From: Planctomycetota bacterium
Lineage (GTDB): Bacteria; Planctomycetota; Planctomycetia; Pirellulales; Pirellulaceae
DNA: 5,354 bases
Assembly: GCA_023417165.1 (NCBI GenBank)
Contig: JAEZGD010000472.1
Span: forward strand, 1-5,354
Direction of reading: 5' to 3'
Below, piece after piece: positions 1 through 4,897 of the stretch. Numbering within the stretch: the stretch's first letter is position 1; every line of letters begins with the position of its first letter. Under the pieces are notes generated by a model. The model was given only the letters and a program-made list of their open reading frames with translations. It was not told where the DNA came from and ran no database searches. Made by a program: the position numbers and the translations under genes.

Positions 1-320
1 TCGCCTACGCAACGTCCTACAATCGCCGCGCCCAGCGGCGCTAACACCGATAACAAGCCATGACCGATGTCTGCGACCTCCGGATAGACCAACATCAAGG
101 TTTCCGCTTCGTTCGTCTGCAGATCGCGCAGCACCACAATGGTGTTCATCGCGACAACATCTTCGAGTTTGCATCGATCGTCCACAATCCGGCACCGGCT
201 TAGTGACTTGCGCAGGTCGTGCAGATAATCACAGGGCGCGATCGCCTTGGCGAATTCAGAACCCAAGAGTGCTGTCAGACGAGCGTGATCCGCAGCACAA
301 ATCATAAGGGAATGGGACAC
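1..320 (-). CDS. GreA/GreB C-terminal-domain protein, Rnk-like (3' end missing)
   Basis: Reading the minus strand gives an open frame of 106 codons plus two bases that leaves the window at its left edge. It resembles the complete Rnk-like protein at 4898-5302 along its whole visible length. Residues 52-66 (with DVVAMN at 54-59), TNEAE at 69-73, VYPEVAD at 78-84, LAPLGAA at 93-99 and VG at 105-106 match the conserved GreA/GreB C-terminal fold; residues 1-50 are the short helical N-terminal part found in Rnk. Proteins of this family bind RNA polymerase near the secondary channel; Rnk has a short N-terminal arm instead of the long GreA coiled coil. I chose GTG at 320-318 because AAGG lies 10 bases upstream and its start (residues S-H-S-L-M-I) lines up with S-K-P-N-L-I-I of the other copy. 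An internal ATG at 305-303 has no ribosome binding site. It lies 22 bases after the hypothetical gene, so the two probably share a transcript. The frame has no stop in the window, so total length is unknown. Confidence 0.85.
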   Translation of the reverse strand, partial: MSHSLMICAADHARLTALLGSEFAKAIAPCDYLHDLRKSLSRCRIVDDRCKLEDVVAMNTIVVLRDLQTNEAETLMLVYPEVADIGHGLLSVLAPLGAAIVGRCVG

Positions 321-342
321 GATAACGCGACCTTGCTAGTTC

Positions 343-738
343 TCAAGAGATACGTTCGCGAGCGATCACTGTCTGCGCCGCCCAAACATGCGGAGGGCGC
401 GGCAGTTTAACGCTCACGGACTCGGTGAACCGGACATAACGCGGACAACTTGTCAAATGCCGCTGCTGGCGTACCTCTCGCCACGTCCCTTCCGCAGGAT
501 CCAATCGCTGGCCCGCCACGCATATCCATAGTTCCACTTCCATCGGCGCGTCTGCTTGCAGGACGAATCCCCGCGCACCGGCAATCACCAGTTGCGCGCC
601 GTAATAGTTCTGCAAGCAGGCGAGAATTTGCAACTGCTCATCGTTCCCGCGAATCTCCAGGAGAGCGGATCGTTGGCCGATGCGAGTGCCAATGGCTTGC
701 TGTAAACTTCGTCGCAGGCGAGAGAATCGGAAAACCAC
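343..738 (-). CDS. Hypothetical protein, about 131 residues (start uncertain)
   Basis: I do not recognise this protein. The frame ends with TGA at 345-343 and stays open up to an ATG at 813. Codon choice looks like that of the neighbouring genes, unlike the overlapping frames, so I take it as real. From GTG 738 the product has a basic N-terminus rich in Arg and Leu, then a mixed helix/strand stretch (LLEIRGNDEQ, then LQNYYGAQLVIAG) and a hydrophobic strand containing MEVELWICVAG. There is no signal peptide or membrane segment. An AAGGAG sequence at 757-752 precedes GTG 738 by 13 bases, which is long. ATG 762 (139 residues) and ATG 813 (156 residues) are alternatives without a visible ribosome binding site. 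ATG 813 would also sit at the start point expected from the sigma-54-like promoter at 823-837, which argues against it. A divergent BON-type fold was considered but the pattern does not support it. It is probably co-transcribed with the GreA/Rnk-type gene 22 bases downstream. Confidence 0.55.
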   Translation of the reverse strand: MVFRFSRLRRSLQQAIGTRIGQRSALLEIRGNDEQLQILACLQNYYGAQLVIAGARGFVLQADAPMEVELWICVAGQRLDPAEGTWREVRQQRHLTSCPRYVRFTESVSVKLPRPPHVWAAQTVIARERIS

Positions 739-751
739 AGAGTGTGATGTG

Positions 752-757
752 CTCCTT
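752..757 (-). promoter_or_regulatory. Strong Shine-Dalgarno AAGGAG upstream of GTG 738
   Basis: The minus strand reads AAAGGAG here, the best ribosome binding sequence in this part of the window. It lies inside the longer reading frames that start at 762 or 813 and 13 bases before the in-frame GTG at 738. Its presence is the main reason for preferring 738 as the start of the hypothetical gene, although the spacing is longer than usual. Confidence 0.4.
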
Positions 758-822
758 TGCATTTGGTTCAGCGGCGCGAGGCGATTCGCCCACAGACCTA
801 AAGCAAGGCGCATGCCGCTGAG

Positions 823-837
823 GCAAAGAACAATCCA
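823..837 (-). promoter_or_regulatory. Candidate sigma-54 (-24/-12) promoter for the hypothetical and GreA/Rnk-type genes
   Basis: On the minus strand this reads TGGATTG, TTCT, TTGC. The known sigma-54 consensus is TGGCACG-N4-TTGC. The essential GG and GC are exactly ten bases apart, the -12 block is perfect, and 8 of 11 consensus positions agree. Transcription would start near 811, about 70 bases before GTG 738. Dyads resembling activator sites lie 30-110 bases further upstream, and a sigma-54 activator is encoded next door. The three mismatches in the -24 block keep this a candidate. Confidence 0.45.
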
Positions 838-873
838 GCGACACTTCTTCAGCGGATTGCGCCTTCAGAGGCT

Positions 874-887
874 GCGACACATGTCGC
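874..887. promoter_or_regulatory. Dyad operator candidate GCGACA-CA-TGTCGC
   Basis: A 14-base inverted repeat with perfect six-base arms and a two-base centre. It lies about 70 bases upstream of the start point predicted from the sigma-54-like promoter at 823-837. That size and symmetry suit a dimeric Fis-type helix-turn-helix such as the one ending the response regulator encoded at 937-2295. Binding by that protein is an inference. Confidence 0.45.
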
Positions 888-900
888 CAGGGCACGACGC

Positions 901-910
901 TGTCGCCTGC
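901..910. repeat. Half-site repeat TGTCGCCTGC, first copy
   Basis: TGTCGCCTGC occurs here and again at 924-933, 23 bases on. Its core TGTCGC is the arm of the dyad at 874-887, so TGTCGC appears three times in about 56 bases. Here no matching second arm is present, so at best this is a half-site. Confidence 0.4.
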
Positions 911-915
911 GGTTG

Positions 916-929
916 ACGCCACATGTCGC
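916..929. promoter_or_regulatory. Second, imperfect copy of the dyad (12 of 14 bases)
   Basis: The minus strand reads GCGACATGTGGCGT, differing at two positions from the perfect dyad at 874-887 (GCGACATGTGTCGC). The two centres are 42 bases apart, close to four helical turns, so bound dimers would lie on the same face of the DNA. Paired sites of this kind are usual upstream of sigma-54 promoters. It ends eight bases before the stop codon of the response regulator gene. Confidence 0.4.
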
Positions 930-931
930 CT

Positions 932-944
932 GCCCGTTACGGGC
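932..944 (-). other. Small hairpin across the stop codon of the response regulator gene
   Basis: GCCCG-TTA-CGGGC is a perfect five-base-pair stem with a three-base loop; the loop is the TAA stop codon of the response regulator in minus-strand reading. There is no T tract after it, so a role as terminator is doubtful. It may only reflect GC-rich sequence. Confidence 0.2.
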
Positions 945-2295
945 GATAGCTGTCGGCGGCTAGTTGATGTTTTTGCAGCAACTTGTGCAGGCCCTGGCGG
1001 GAAAGCCCTGCCACGCGGGCTGACTGGGCGACGTTACCTTCGTTCTGCTTGAGCAGCGCGACGAGATACTCGCGTTCTGCGTTTTCGAGTGCGGCTTCGC
1101 GCGAATGCGCAATGGTCAGCGGCGTCGCTTGCGCATGCTGGATGCTGACGGGCAGGTCTTCCAATTCGATGCGATCGCTGCGACGCAGGGCGAGCGCATG
1201 CTCGATGGCGTTACGCAACTCGCGTACATTGCCCGGCCAAGAGTAACGTCGCAGGCAGGCGGCGGCCTCGTCGCCGAGCGTCAGCGTCACCCCTGCAGGA
1301 GCTAGTTGACGCAAAAAGTGCTCCGCCAACAGCAACACATCGTCTCCGCGCTGGCGCAACGGTGGCAACACCAAATGCACAACCGCCAAGCGATAGAACA
1401 GGTCGCGACGGAAACGCCCCGCTGCCACTTCGGCCGCCAGATCGCGATTTGTGGCGCAGATAAAACGCGTATCAATCACCGTAGGCTCGCTCTTACCCAC
1501 CGGTGTGAAAGTCTGCTCTTGAATCACCCGCAGCAACTTAGCTTGCAGCGGCAATGAAAGTTCACCGATTTCGTCGAAGAACGCAGTCCCCTGATCGCTA
1601 CGACGCAGCAGGCCAGGCTGGTCTGCGGTAGCGCCAGTAAACGCCCCTTTCACGTGCCCAAATAGCACGCTTTCGAACAGCGTTTCGGGTACGGCCGTGC
1701 AGTCGATCACCTGAAACGGCCCGGCGGCGCGCGGACTCGCTTCGTGCAAGCTGCGGGCGAGCACTTCTTTACCGGTGCCGCTTTCACCCGTGATTAAAAC
1801 ATTGGCATTCGAAGCAGCGACGCGCTCGCAGATTTCGCGGACCGACTGCATCGCGTCGCTATCGCCAATCACCTGCGAAAACCGGTGGGCTGGCGGCTTG
1901 GCAGTGATCGCTGGCGGCTCAGCGCGATGCGCTAGCGCTCGGCGCACACTATGCAGTAAGTCGTCGAACCGCACCGGCTTGAGCAAATAATCGGCAATTC
2001 CCAGGCGAACGCTTTCGATGGCGCTCGGCAGCGAAGGCATGCCGGTCACTACGATCAGTGGCGTCTCAGGCCAACCACTGCGTTGAGCCTGCAACAATTC
2101 GAGTTGTAGATTGCCTGGCATGTTCAAGTCAGAAAGCACCAGGTCGAAAGGGGCCGCATGGAGCGCCTCGAGCGCAGCGGGAGCGTCCGCCACGCATACG
2201 CAGTCGTAGCCTGCTTTGCGCAACAACTGACCCGTTGTCCGCAAAAAGAGCGGTTCGTCGTCGGCGATGAGAATGCGAGGTGGTGCTTCAGACAT
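937..2295 (-). CDS. Sigma-54-dependent response regulator, NtrC family
   Basis: This 452-residue protein has the three domains and usual length of NtrC-type activators. The receiver spans about 6-120, with acidic residues D12 and D13, phosphate acceptor D56, T84 and K106. The AAA+ domain spans about 140-370: Walker A GESGTGKE at 170-177, the sigma-54 contact loop GAFTGA at 217-222, Walker B FFDE at 239-242, arginines at 294-302 near the ring interface, and WPGNVREL at 353-360. A Fis-type helix-turn-helix lies at about 405-445. All key residues are present, so it should accept phosphate from a kinase, form a ring, hydrolyse ATP and remodel RNA polymerase-sigma-54. The start ATG (2295) lies inside the end of the kinase gene (shared ATGTCTGA); there is only a weak GAAGA upstream, so translation is probably coupled. 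Targets are not known; sigma-54-like promoters on both sides of the operon suggest local regulation. I give no gene symbol because the signal is unknown. Confidence 0.97.
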   Translation of the reverse strand: MSEAPPRILIADDEPLFLRTTGQLLRKAGYDCVCVADAPAALEALHAAPFDLVLSDLNMPGNLQLELLQAQRSGWPETPLIVVTGMPSLPSAIESVRLGIADYLLKPVRFDDLLHSVRRALAHRAEPPAITAKPPAHRFSQVIGDSDAMQSVREICERVAASNANVLITGESGTGKEVLARSLHEASPRAAGPFQVIDCTAVPETLFESVLFGHVKGAFTGATADQPGLLRRSDQGTAFFDEIGELSLPLQAKLLRVIQEQTFTPVGKSEPTVIDTRFICATNRDLAAEVAAGRFRRDLFYRLAVVHLVLPPLRQRGDDVLLLAEHFLRQLAPAGVTLTLGDEAAACLRRYSWPGNVRELRNAIEHALALRRSDRIELEDLPVSIQHAQATPLTIAHSREAALENAEREYLVALLKQNEGNVAQSARVAGLSRQGLHKLLQKHQLAADSYRP

Positions 2296-3484
2296 GAGTC
2301 TTCGCCGTAGCTAGTCGCCGCGGAAAACAAGCGAGAAAGCGACTTCCTTCTCCTGGCGCGGTCGCTACTTTGATCTGCCCTCCCAGTGCATCCATAAGGC
2401 TCCGTGAAACCGACAAGCCCAGCCCCATGCCAATACGAGAATCCTCTTCTTTCGTGCTGAAAAACGGCTCAAAAATGCGAGGCAACAATTCGGGCGCAAT
2501 GCCGATGCCACAATCCACGACCAATACGCCGACCTCGTGATCTGTCGCCTCGAGACCAATCTTCACTTGTTGTCCCGGACGGGAGGCCTGCACCGCATTG
2601 AGCACCAGGTTGAACAGCACTTGCTTCACTTCGCCCGCCGGGAGTTCGACGATGGTCGGCTCCGCAGGCGGCATGAAGTGAATATCCACTTGAGCCTTCT
2701 CCGCATTGCGTGCGCACAGACGCACGACCTCGCCAATCACGCGCTCGATCGGAAAGGTCGCCGGATTGCGTGGGCTAGGGCGATAAAGCTGGTACATCTG
2801 ATGCACGATTTCGCTAATCCGCTCAATCTCGTGATCGACCAACTCCCACAACTCGTAGTGAACGTGCTCGGGGGTGATATCGCTCTTAACCAGCTCAAAG
2901 GCATTTCGAATGCCCGCTAACGGGTTATTGATTTCATGGGCGACGCCTGCGGCTAATTGGCCCAAGGCCGCCAACTTCTCCATTTCGCGACGTTGGCGTT
3001 CTAACAGTTGGATGCGGGCGGTGCGCTCTTGGACAAGTTGTTCCAAATGCTGCGCATGCAGGCGCAGTTGCTCGCGCAGATTGCGCCGCTCGGTGACGTC
3101 GCGAATGCTGGTGCGATAGCCCAGATACTCACCCGCCTGGTTGAACATCGGTTGCCATGACATCGCGGTGGTGCGCAGCGTACCGTCGCGATGGATGCAC
3201 GCGAACTCAACATCGTTGCCTACGGTCTGCTGAGCCGCCGATTGCAGCACTTCGCGCAGCCGCGCGCGGTCAGTGGCGCTCACCATGGGGAGCGGATAGT
3301 CCTCCATTTGTAAGCACTCTGCGACAGAGTAGCCGGTCAGTCGTTCGACCGCGGGATTCACCCACTTCAACCGACCATCCGGTGCGTGCCAGCTCTCCCA
3401 ATCATAGGTGCTATCCGCCACTGCGCGAAAATCCGTCCATTCTTGCTCCACAGCAGGCGTATTAGGACGAGACAGCGTTGACAT
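2288..3484 (-). CDS. Soluble PAS-domain sensor histidine kinase, NtrB-like
   Basis: The 398-residue protein has a PAS domain at about 19-130 (NPAVERLTGYS at 43-53, then DGTLR at 100-104 and YRTSIRDVTERR at 123-134). A predicted coiled coil follows at about 134-172, and then a complete kinase core. The H-box is VAHEINNPL at 181-189 with phospho-acceptor H183; N-box asparagines are N292 and N296; the G1 box is DCGIGI at 324-329, the F box is FEPFFSTKEE at 338-347 and the G2 box is GMGLGL at 352-357. There is no membrane segment or signal peptide, so it senses something in the cytoplasm; the PAS ligand cannot be read from the sequence. It overlaps the response regulator gene by 8 bases, so the two are almost certainly partners made in a fixed ratio. 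ATG 3484 is preceded by AGGGA with a seven-base gap, a good ribosome binding site. It is the first gene of the minus-strand operon. Confidence 0.96.
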   Translation of the reverse strand: MSTLSRPNTPAVEQEWTDFRAVADSTYDWESWHAPDGRLKWVNPAVERLTGYSVAECLQMEDYPLPMVSATDRARLREVLQSAAQQTVGNDVEFACIHRDGTLRTTAMSWQPMFNQAGEYLGYRTSIRDVTERRNLREQLRLHAQHLEQLVQERTARIQLLERQRREMEKLAALGQLAAGVAHEINNPLAGIRNAFELVKSDITPEHVHYELWELVDHEIERISEIVHQMYQLYRPSPRNPATFPIERVIGEVVRLCARNAEKAQVDIHFMPPAEPTIVELPAGEVKQVLFNLVLNAVQASRPGQQVKIGLEATDHEVGVLVVDCGIGIAPELLPRIFEPFFSTKEEDSRIGMGLGLSVSRSLMDALGGQIKVATAPGEGSRFLACFPRRLATAKTHV

Positions 3485-3491
3485 TCACAGA

Positions 3492-3496
3492 TCCCT
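3492..3496 (-). promoter_or_regulatory. Ribosome binding site of the histidine kinase gene
   Basis: AGGGA on the minus strand ends seven bases before ATG 3484. It supports this start for the kinase over internal methionines. Confidence 0.6.
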
Positions 3497-3527
3497 ACGT
3501 TCGCGAAGTACCCAAGCCGACGCATCT

Positions 3528-3533
3528 ATTGTA
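3528..3533 (-). promoter_or_regulatory. Weak -10-like element for the kinase operon
   Basis: The minus strand reads TACAAT, one base from the housekeeping TATAAT, which would place the start point about 35-40 bases before ATG 3484. No acceptable -35 box lies 16-18 bases upstream (the sequence there is GCAAAG-like). It is listed as the best vegetative promoter candidate for the two-component operon, with low confidence. Confidence 0.2.
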
Positions 3534-3578
3534 CCGCAAACCCCCAGCTTCTTTGCCTGCTGACGACCGCACCGAACC

Positions 3579-3594
3579 GTCAACAAGCGTTGAC
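3579..3594. promoter_or_regulatory. Dyad GTCAAC-AAGC-GTTGAC upstream of the Usp promoter
   Basis: A perfect inverted repeat with six-base arms and a four-base centre, in the gap between the divergent kinase and Usp genes. Its centre is about 128 bases upstream of the start point predicted from the sigma-54-like promoter at 3689-3703, a normal distance for an activator site. It differs in sequence from the GCGACA dyads at 874-929, so it may serve another regulator. Confidence 0.35.
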
Positions 3595-3596
3595 AG

Positions 3597-3614
3597 CGCC
3601 AATTCCTGGCGACA
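3597..3614. promoter_or_regulatory. Dyad CGCCA-N5-TGGCG running into GGCGACA
   Basis: CGCCA at 3597-3601 and TGGCG at 3607-3611 form an inverted repeat. The right arm continues into CCTGGCGACA (3605-3614), an exact ten-base match to the minus strand at 891-882, where it covers one arm of the dyad upstream of the hypothetical gene. It lies about 105 bases before the predicted Usp start point. Sharing the sequence between both control regions suggests a common activator; only one arm of the GCGACA dyad is present here. Confidence 0.35.
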
Positions 3615-3688
3615 CCAAATAGACAGTTCAGCTTGCCATTCCTCGTTCTAGTGTCCCCGCAGCATATTCCCGGTCACGCTAAACGTCC

Positions 3689-3703
3689 GGGCATGCAAAT
3701 TGC
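3689..3703 (+). promoter_or_regulatory. Candidate sigma-54 (-24/-12) promoter of the Usp gene
   Basis: The sequence reads GGGCATG, CAAA, TTGC. Compared with the sigma-54 consensus TGGCACG-N4-TTGC it differs at two of eleven positions and keeps GG and GC exactly ten bases apart. Transcription would begin near 3715, giving a leader of about 50 bases before ATG 3766. It faces the Usp gene, has dyads 80-130 bases upstream, and sits next to genes for a sigma-54 activator and its kinase. No measurement supports it yet, but this is the best promoter match in the window. Confidence 0.6.
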
Positions 3704-3765
3704 CTTGGTACTTCCTGACGTGCCACCCAGCGCGGCTCCTCGCTTCGTAGCTCCAGAGTATTACC

Positions 3766-4749
3766 ATGACCCCCAACCGAAAAATCATCGGCGCAGATCG
3801 CTGGCACGATTTGTCGCTGGCTTGGCTCGGCATGGAAACAGCGCCTGCAGCGTTTCGGCGGGGTGGCTCCCGTAGCATTGTGGTGCCGCTCGATGGCTCA
3901 CGCGTCGCCGAGCATGCGTTACCGCTAGCGCTGGCGATTGCCCGGCGATCTGGGGCAACGATCCGTCTGGTGCACGTGCATTCGTTCTGGGAATCGGTTC
4001 CTGATCCGTGGCATATTTCGCTATTCGACCTGCGTATTACGCGTTTTCGCAAAGAAAAGCAGGCGTACTTGCGGAACATCGCAAAACGGATTGGTAAAAC
4101 GAACCAAGTGACTTTGAGTTCCGTCTTGATAGATAGCGGTGAGATTGCAGGCTCGCTGTGTCGCAGTGCATGCGGTGCGGACCTGGTTGTCATGGCGACC
4201 AGCGGACACGGACCATGGGGACGATTGCTGCGAGGTAGCGTAACCGATGCTGTGACTCAGCACCTGTCCTGCCCAGCAGTAATGGTGCGAGGTTACGAAT
4301 CACCAGTCGATTTAACCGGCGATCCACTGCCTCAACATATTGTGATGCCGCTTAGCGGCACGGCCAGCGACCAATCGGTCTTGGCCTCGGTGGCGGCGTT
4401 TGCCACCCTCAGCGGCGCGAATCTGACGTTAGTTAATATGCCTGGCTGCCAACAGCAGCGCGGTGACACCATGAAGTATCTCCAGCATATTGCCACGCGT
4501 CTAAATGGCCTGTCTCATATCGGCGCGTGCCGAGTCGCCAGCACCGGCAACACTACGAAAGCGTTGCTTTCCTATTTGCAGGAAAGCGATGCTGATATGG
4601 TGGCGCTTGCGACTTGCGCTCGTCGTCAGTTGTCACGGCTCGTGCGGCCCGAAGTCGCAGACTCGGTATTCACGCGCTGTCGCCTACCAATGCTGATGCT
4701 TCGTTCCTCTCATCAGGACGAGCCCTCTGCGCGGTGTCCGGCTCTCTAG
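3766..4749 (+). CDS. Universal stress protein with two Usp domains
   Basis: The 327-residue cytoplasmic protein carries two Usp domains, at about 36-176 and 190-314, after an N-terminal extension of about 35 residues. Domain 1 looks able to bind ATP: it begins SIVVPLDGS (36-45, D43 being the conserved aspartate), and residues 145-158 keep the glycine-rich loop (G147, G149, G152, then G157-S158) before CPAVMV. Domain 2 aligns without gaps over this loop but has lost it: S197 replaces the aspartate, and A285, R287, S290, P295 and E296 replace the glycines and serine. So one domain probably binds nucleotide while the other is structural, giving an intramolecular dimer. Usp proteins aid survival in stress or growth arrest; the exact activity is not known. 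ATG 3766 is preceded by CCAGAG with a seven-base gap; ATG 3832 would also leave both domains intact but has no ribosome binding site. The gene faces away from the kinase operon and is probably controlled from the sigma-54-like promoter at 3689-3703. Confidence 0.93.
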   Translation: MTPNRKIIGADRWHDLSLAWLGMETAPAAFRRGGSRSIVVPLDGSRVAEHALPLALAIARRSGATIRLVHVHSFWESVPDPWHISLFDLRITRFRKEKQAYLRNIAKRIGKTNQVTLSSVLIDSGEIAGSLCRSACGADLVVMATSGHGPWGRLLRGSVTDAVTQHLSCPAVMVRGYESPVDLTGDPLPQHIVMPLSGTASDQSVLASVAAFATLSGANLTLVNMPGCQQQRGDTMKYLQHIATRLNGLSHIGACRVASTGNTTKALLSYLQESDADMVALATCARRQLSRLVRPEVADSVFTRCRLPMLMLRSSHQDEPSARCPAL

Positions 4750-4762
4750 TCGGCACAAACAC

Positions 4763-4788
4763 CCGCGGCGGGCTCAGACACGCCGCGG
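4763..4788 (+). terminator. Hairpin after the Usp gene, possible terminator or attenuator
   Basis: CCGCGGCG at 4763-4770 pairs perfectly with CGCCGCGG at 4781-4788, with a ten-base loop, starting 13 bases after the Usp stop codon. The stem is all G and C, but no run of T follows, so it is not a textbook rho-independent terminator. It could reduce read-through from the Usp gene into the Rnk-like gene or protect the 3' end of the Usp transcript. Confidence 0.45.
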
Positions 4789-4897
4789 CTTAGCCTCGGC
4801 GAAGTTGTGACGCCTGCCAGCATGATTTGTTGTCTTGCTGCGCGTCTTTCTCGTTCGTTGTTGCTAGTTCTACTCTCACACTCTCCAGAGGTTTATC

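Noticed and set aside
450..821. A 123-codon plus-strand frame opposite the hypothetical gene
   Set aside because: Its product is low in hydrophobic core residues and rich in Arg, Ser, Ala and Pro; the minus-strand frame over the same DNA looks far more protein-like.
638..922. A 94-codon minus-strand frame upstream of the hypothetical gene
   Set aside because: It runs through the dyads and the sigma-54-like promoter, has no ribosome binding site and gives no recognisable protein.
874..933. CRISPR-like or mobile-element repeat
   Set aside because: The repeats are only 10-14 bases, unevenly spaced and partly degenerate, without spacers, terminal inverted repeats or transposase; they fit operator sites better.
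3590..3622. TTGACA at 3590-3595 as a vegetative -35 box for the Usp gene
   Set aside because: No -10-like hexamer lies 16-18 bases downstream; the nearest A/T-rich stretch is about 21 bases away. TTGACA is also part of the dyad at 3579-3594.
3648..4193. A 181-codon minus-strand frame antisense to the Usp gene
   Set aside because: It overlaps a clearly conserved Usp domain, resembles no family, and its serine/arginine-rich composition is typical of antisense frames in GC-rich genes.
4752..4766. GGC...CGC near the start of the Usp-Rnk spacer as a sigma-54 promoter
   Set aside because: The GG and GC are eleven bases apart instead of ten, and the -12 block is not TTGC. The spacer has no other pair with the right spacing.
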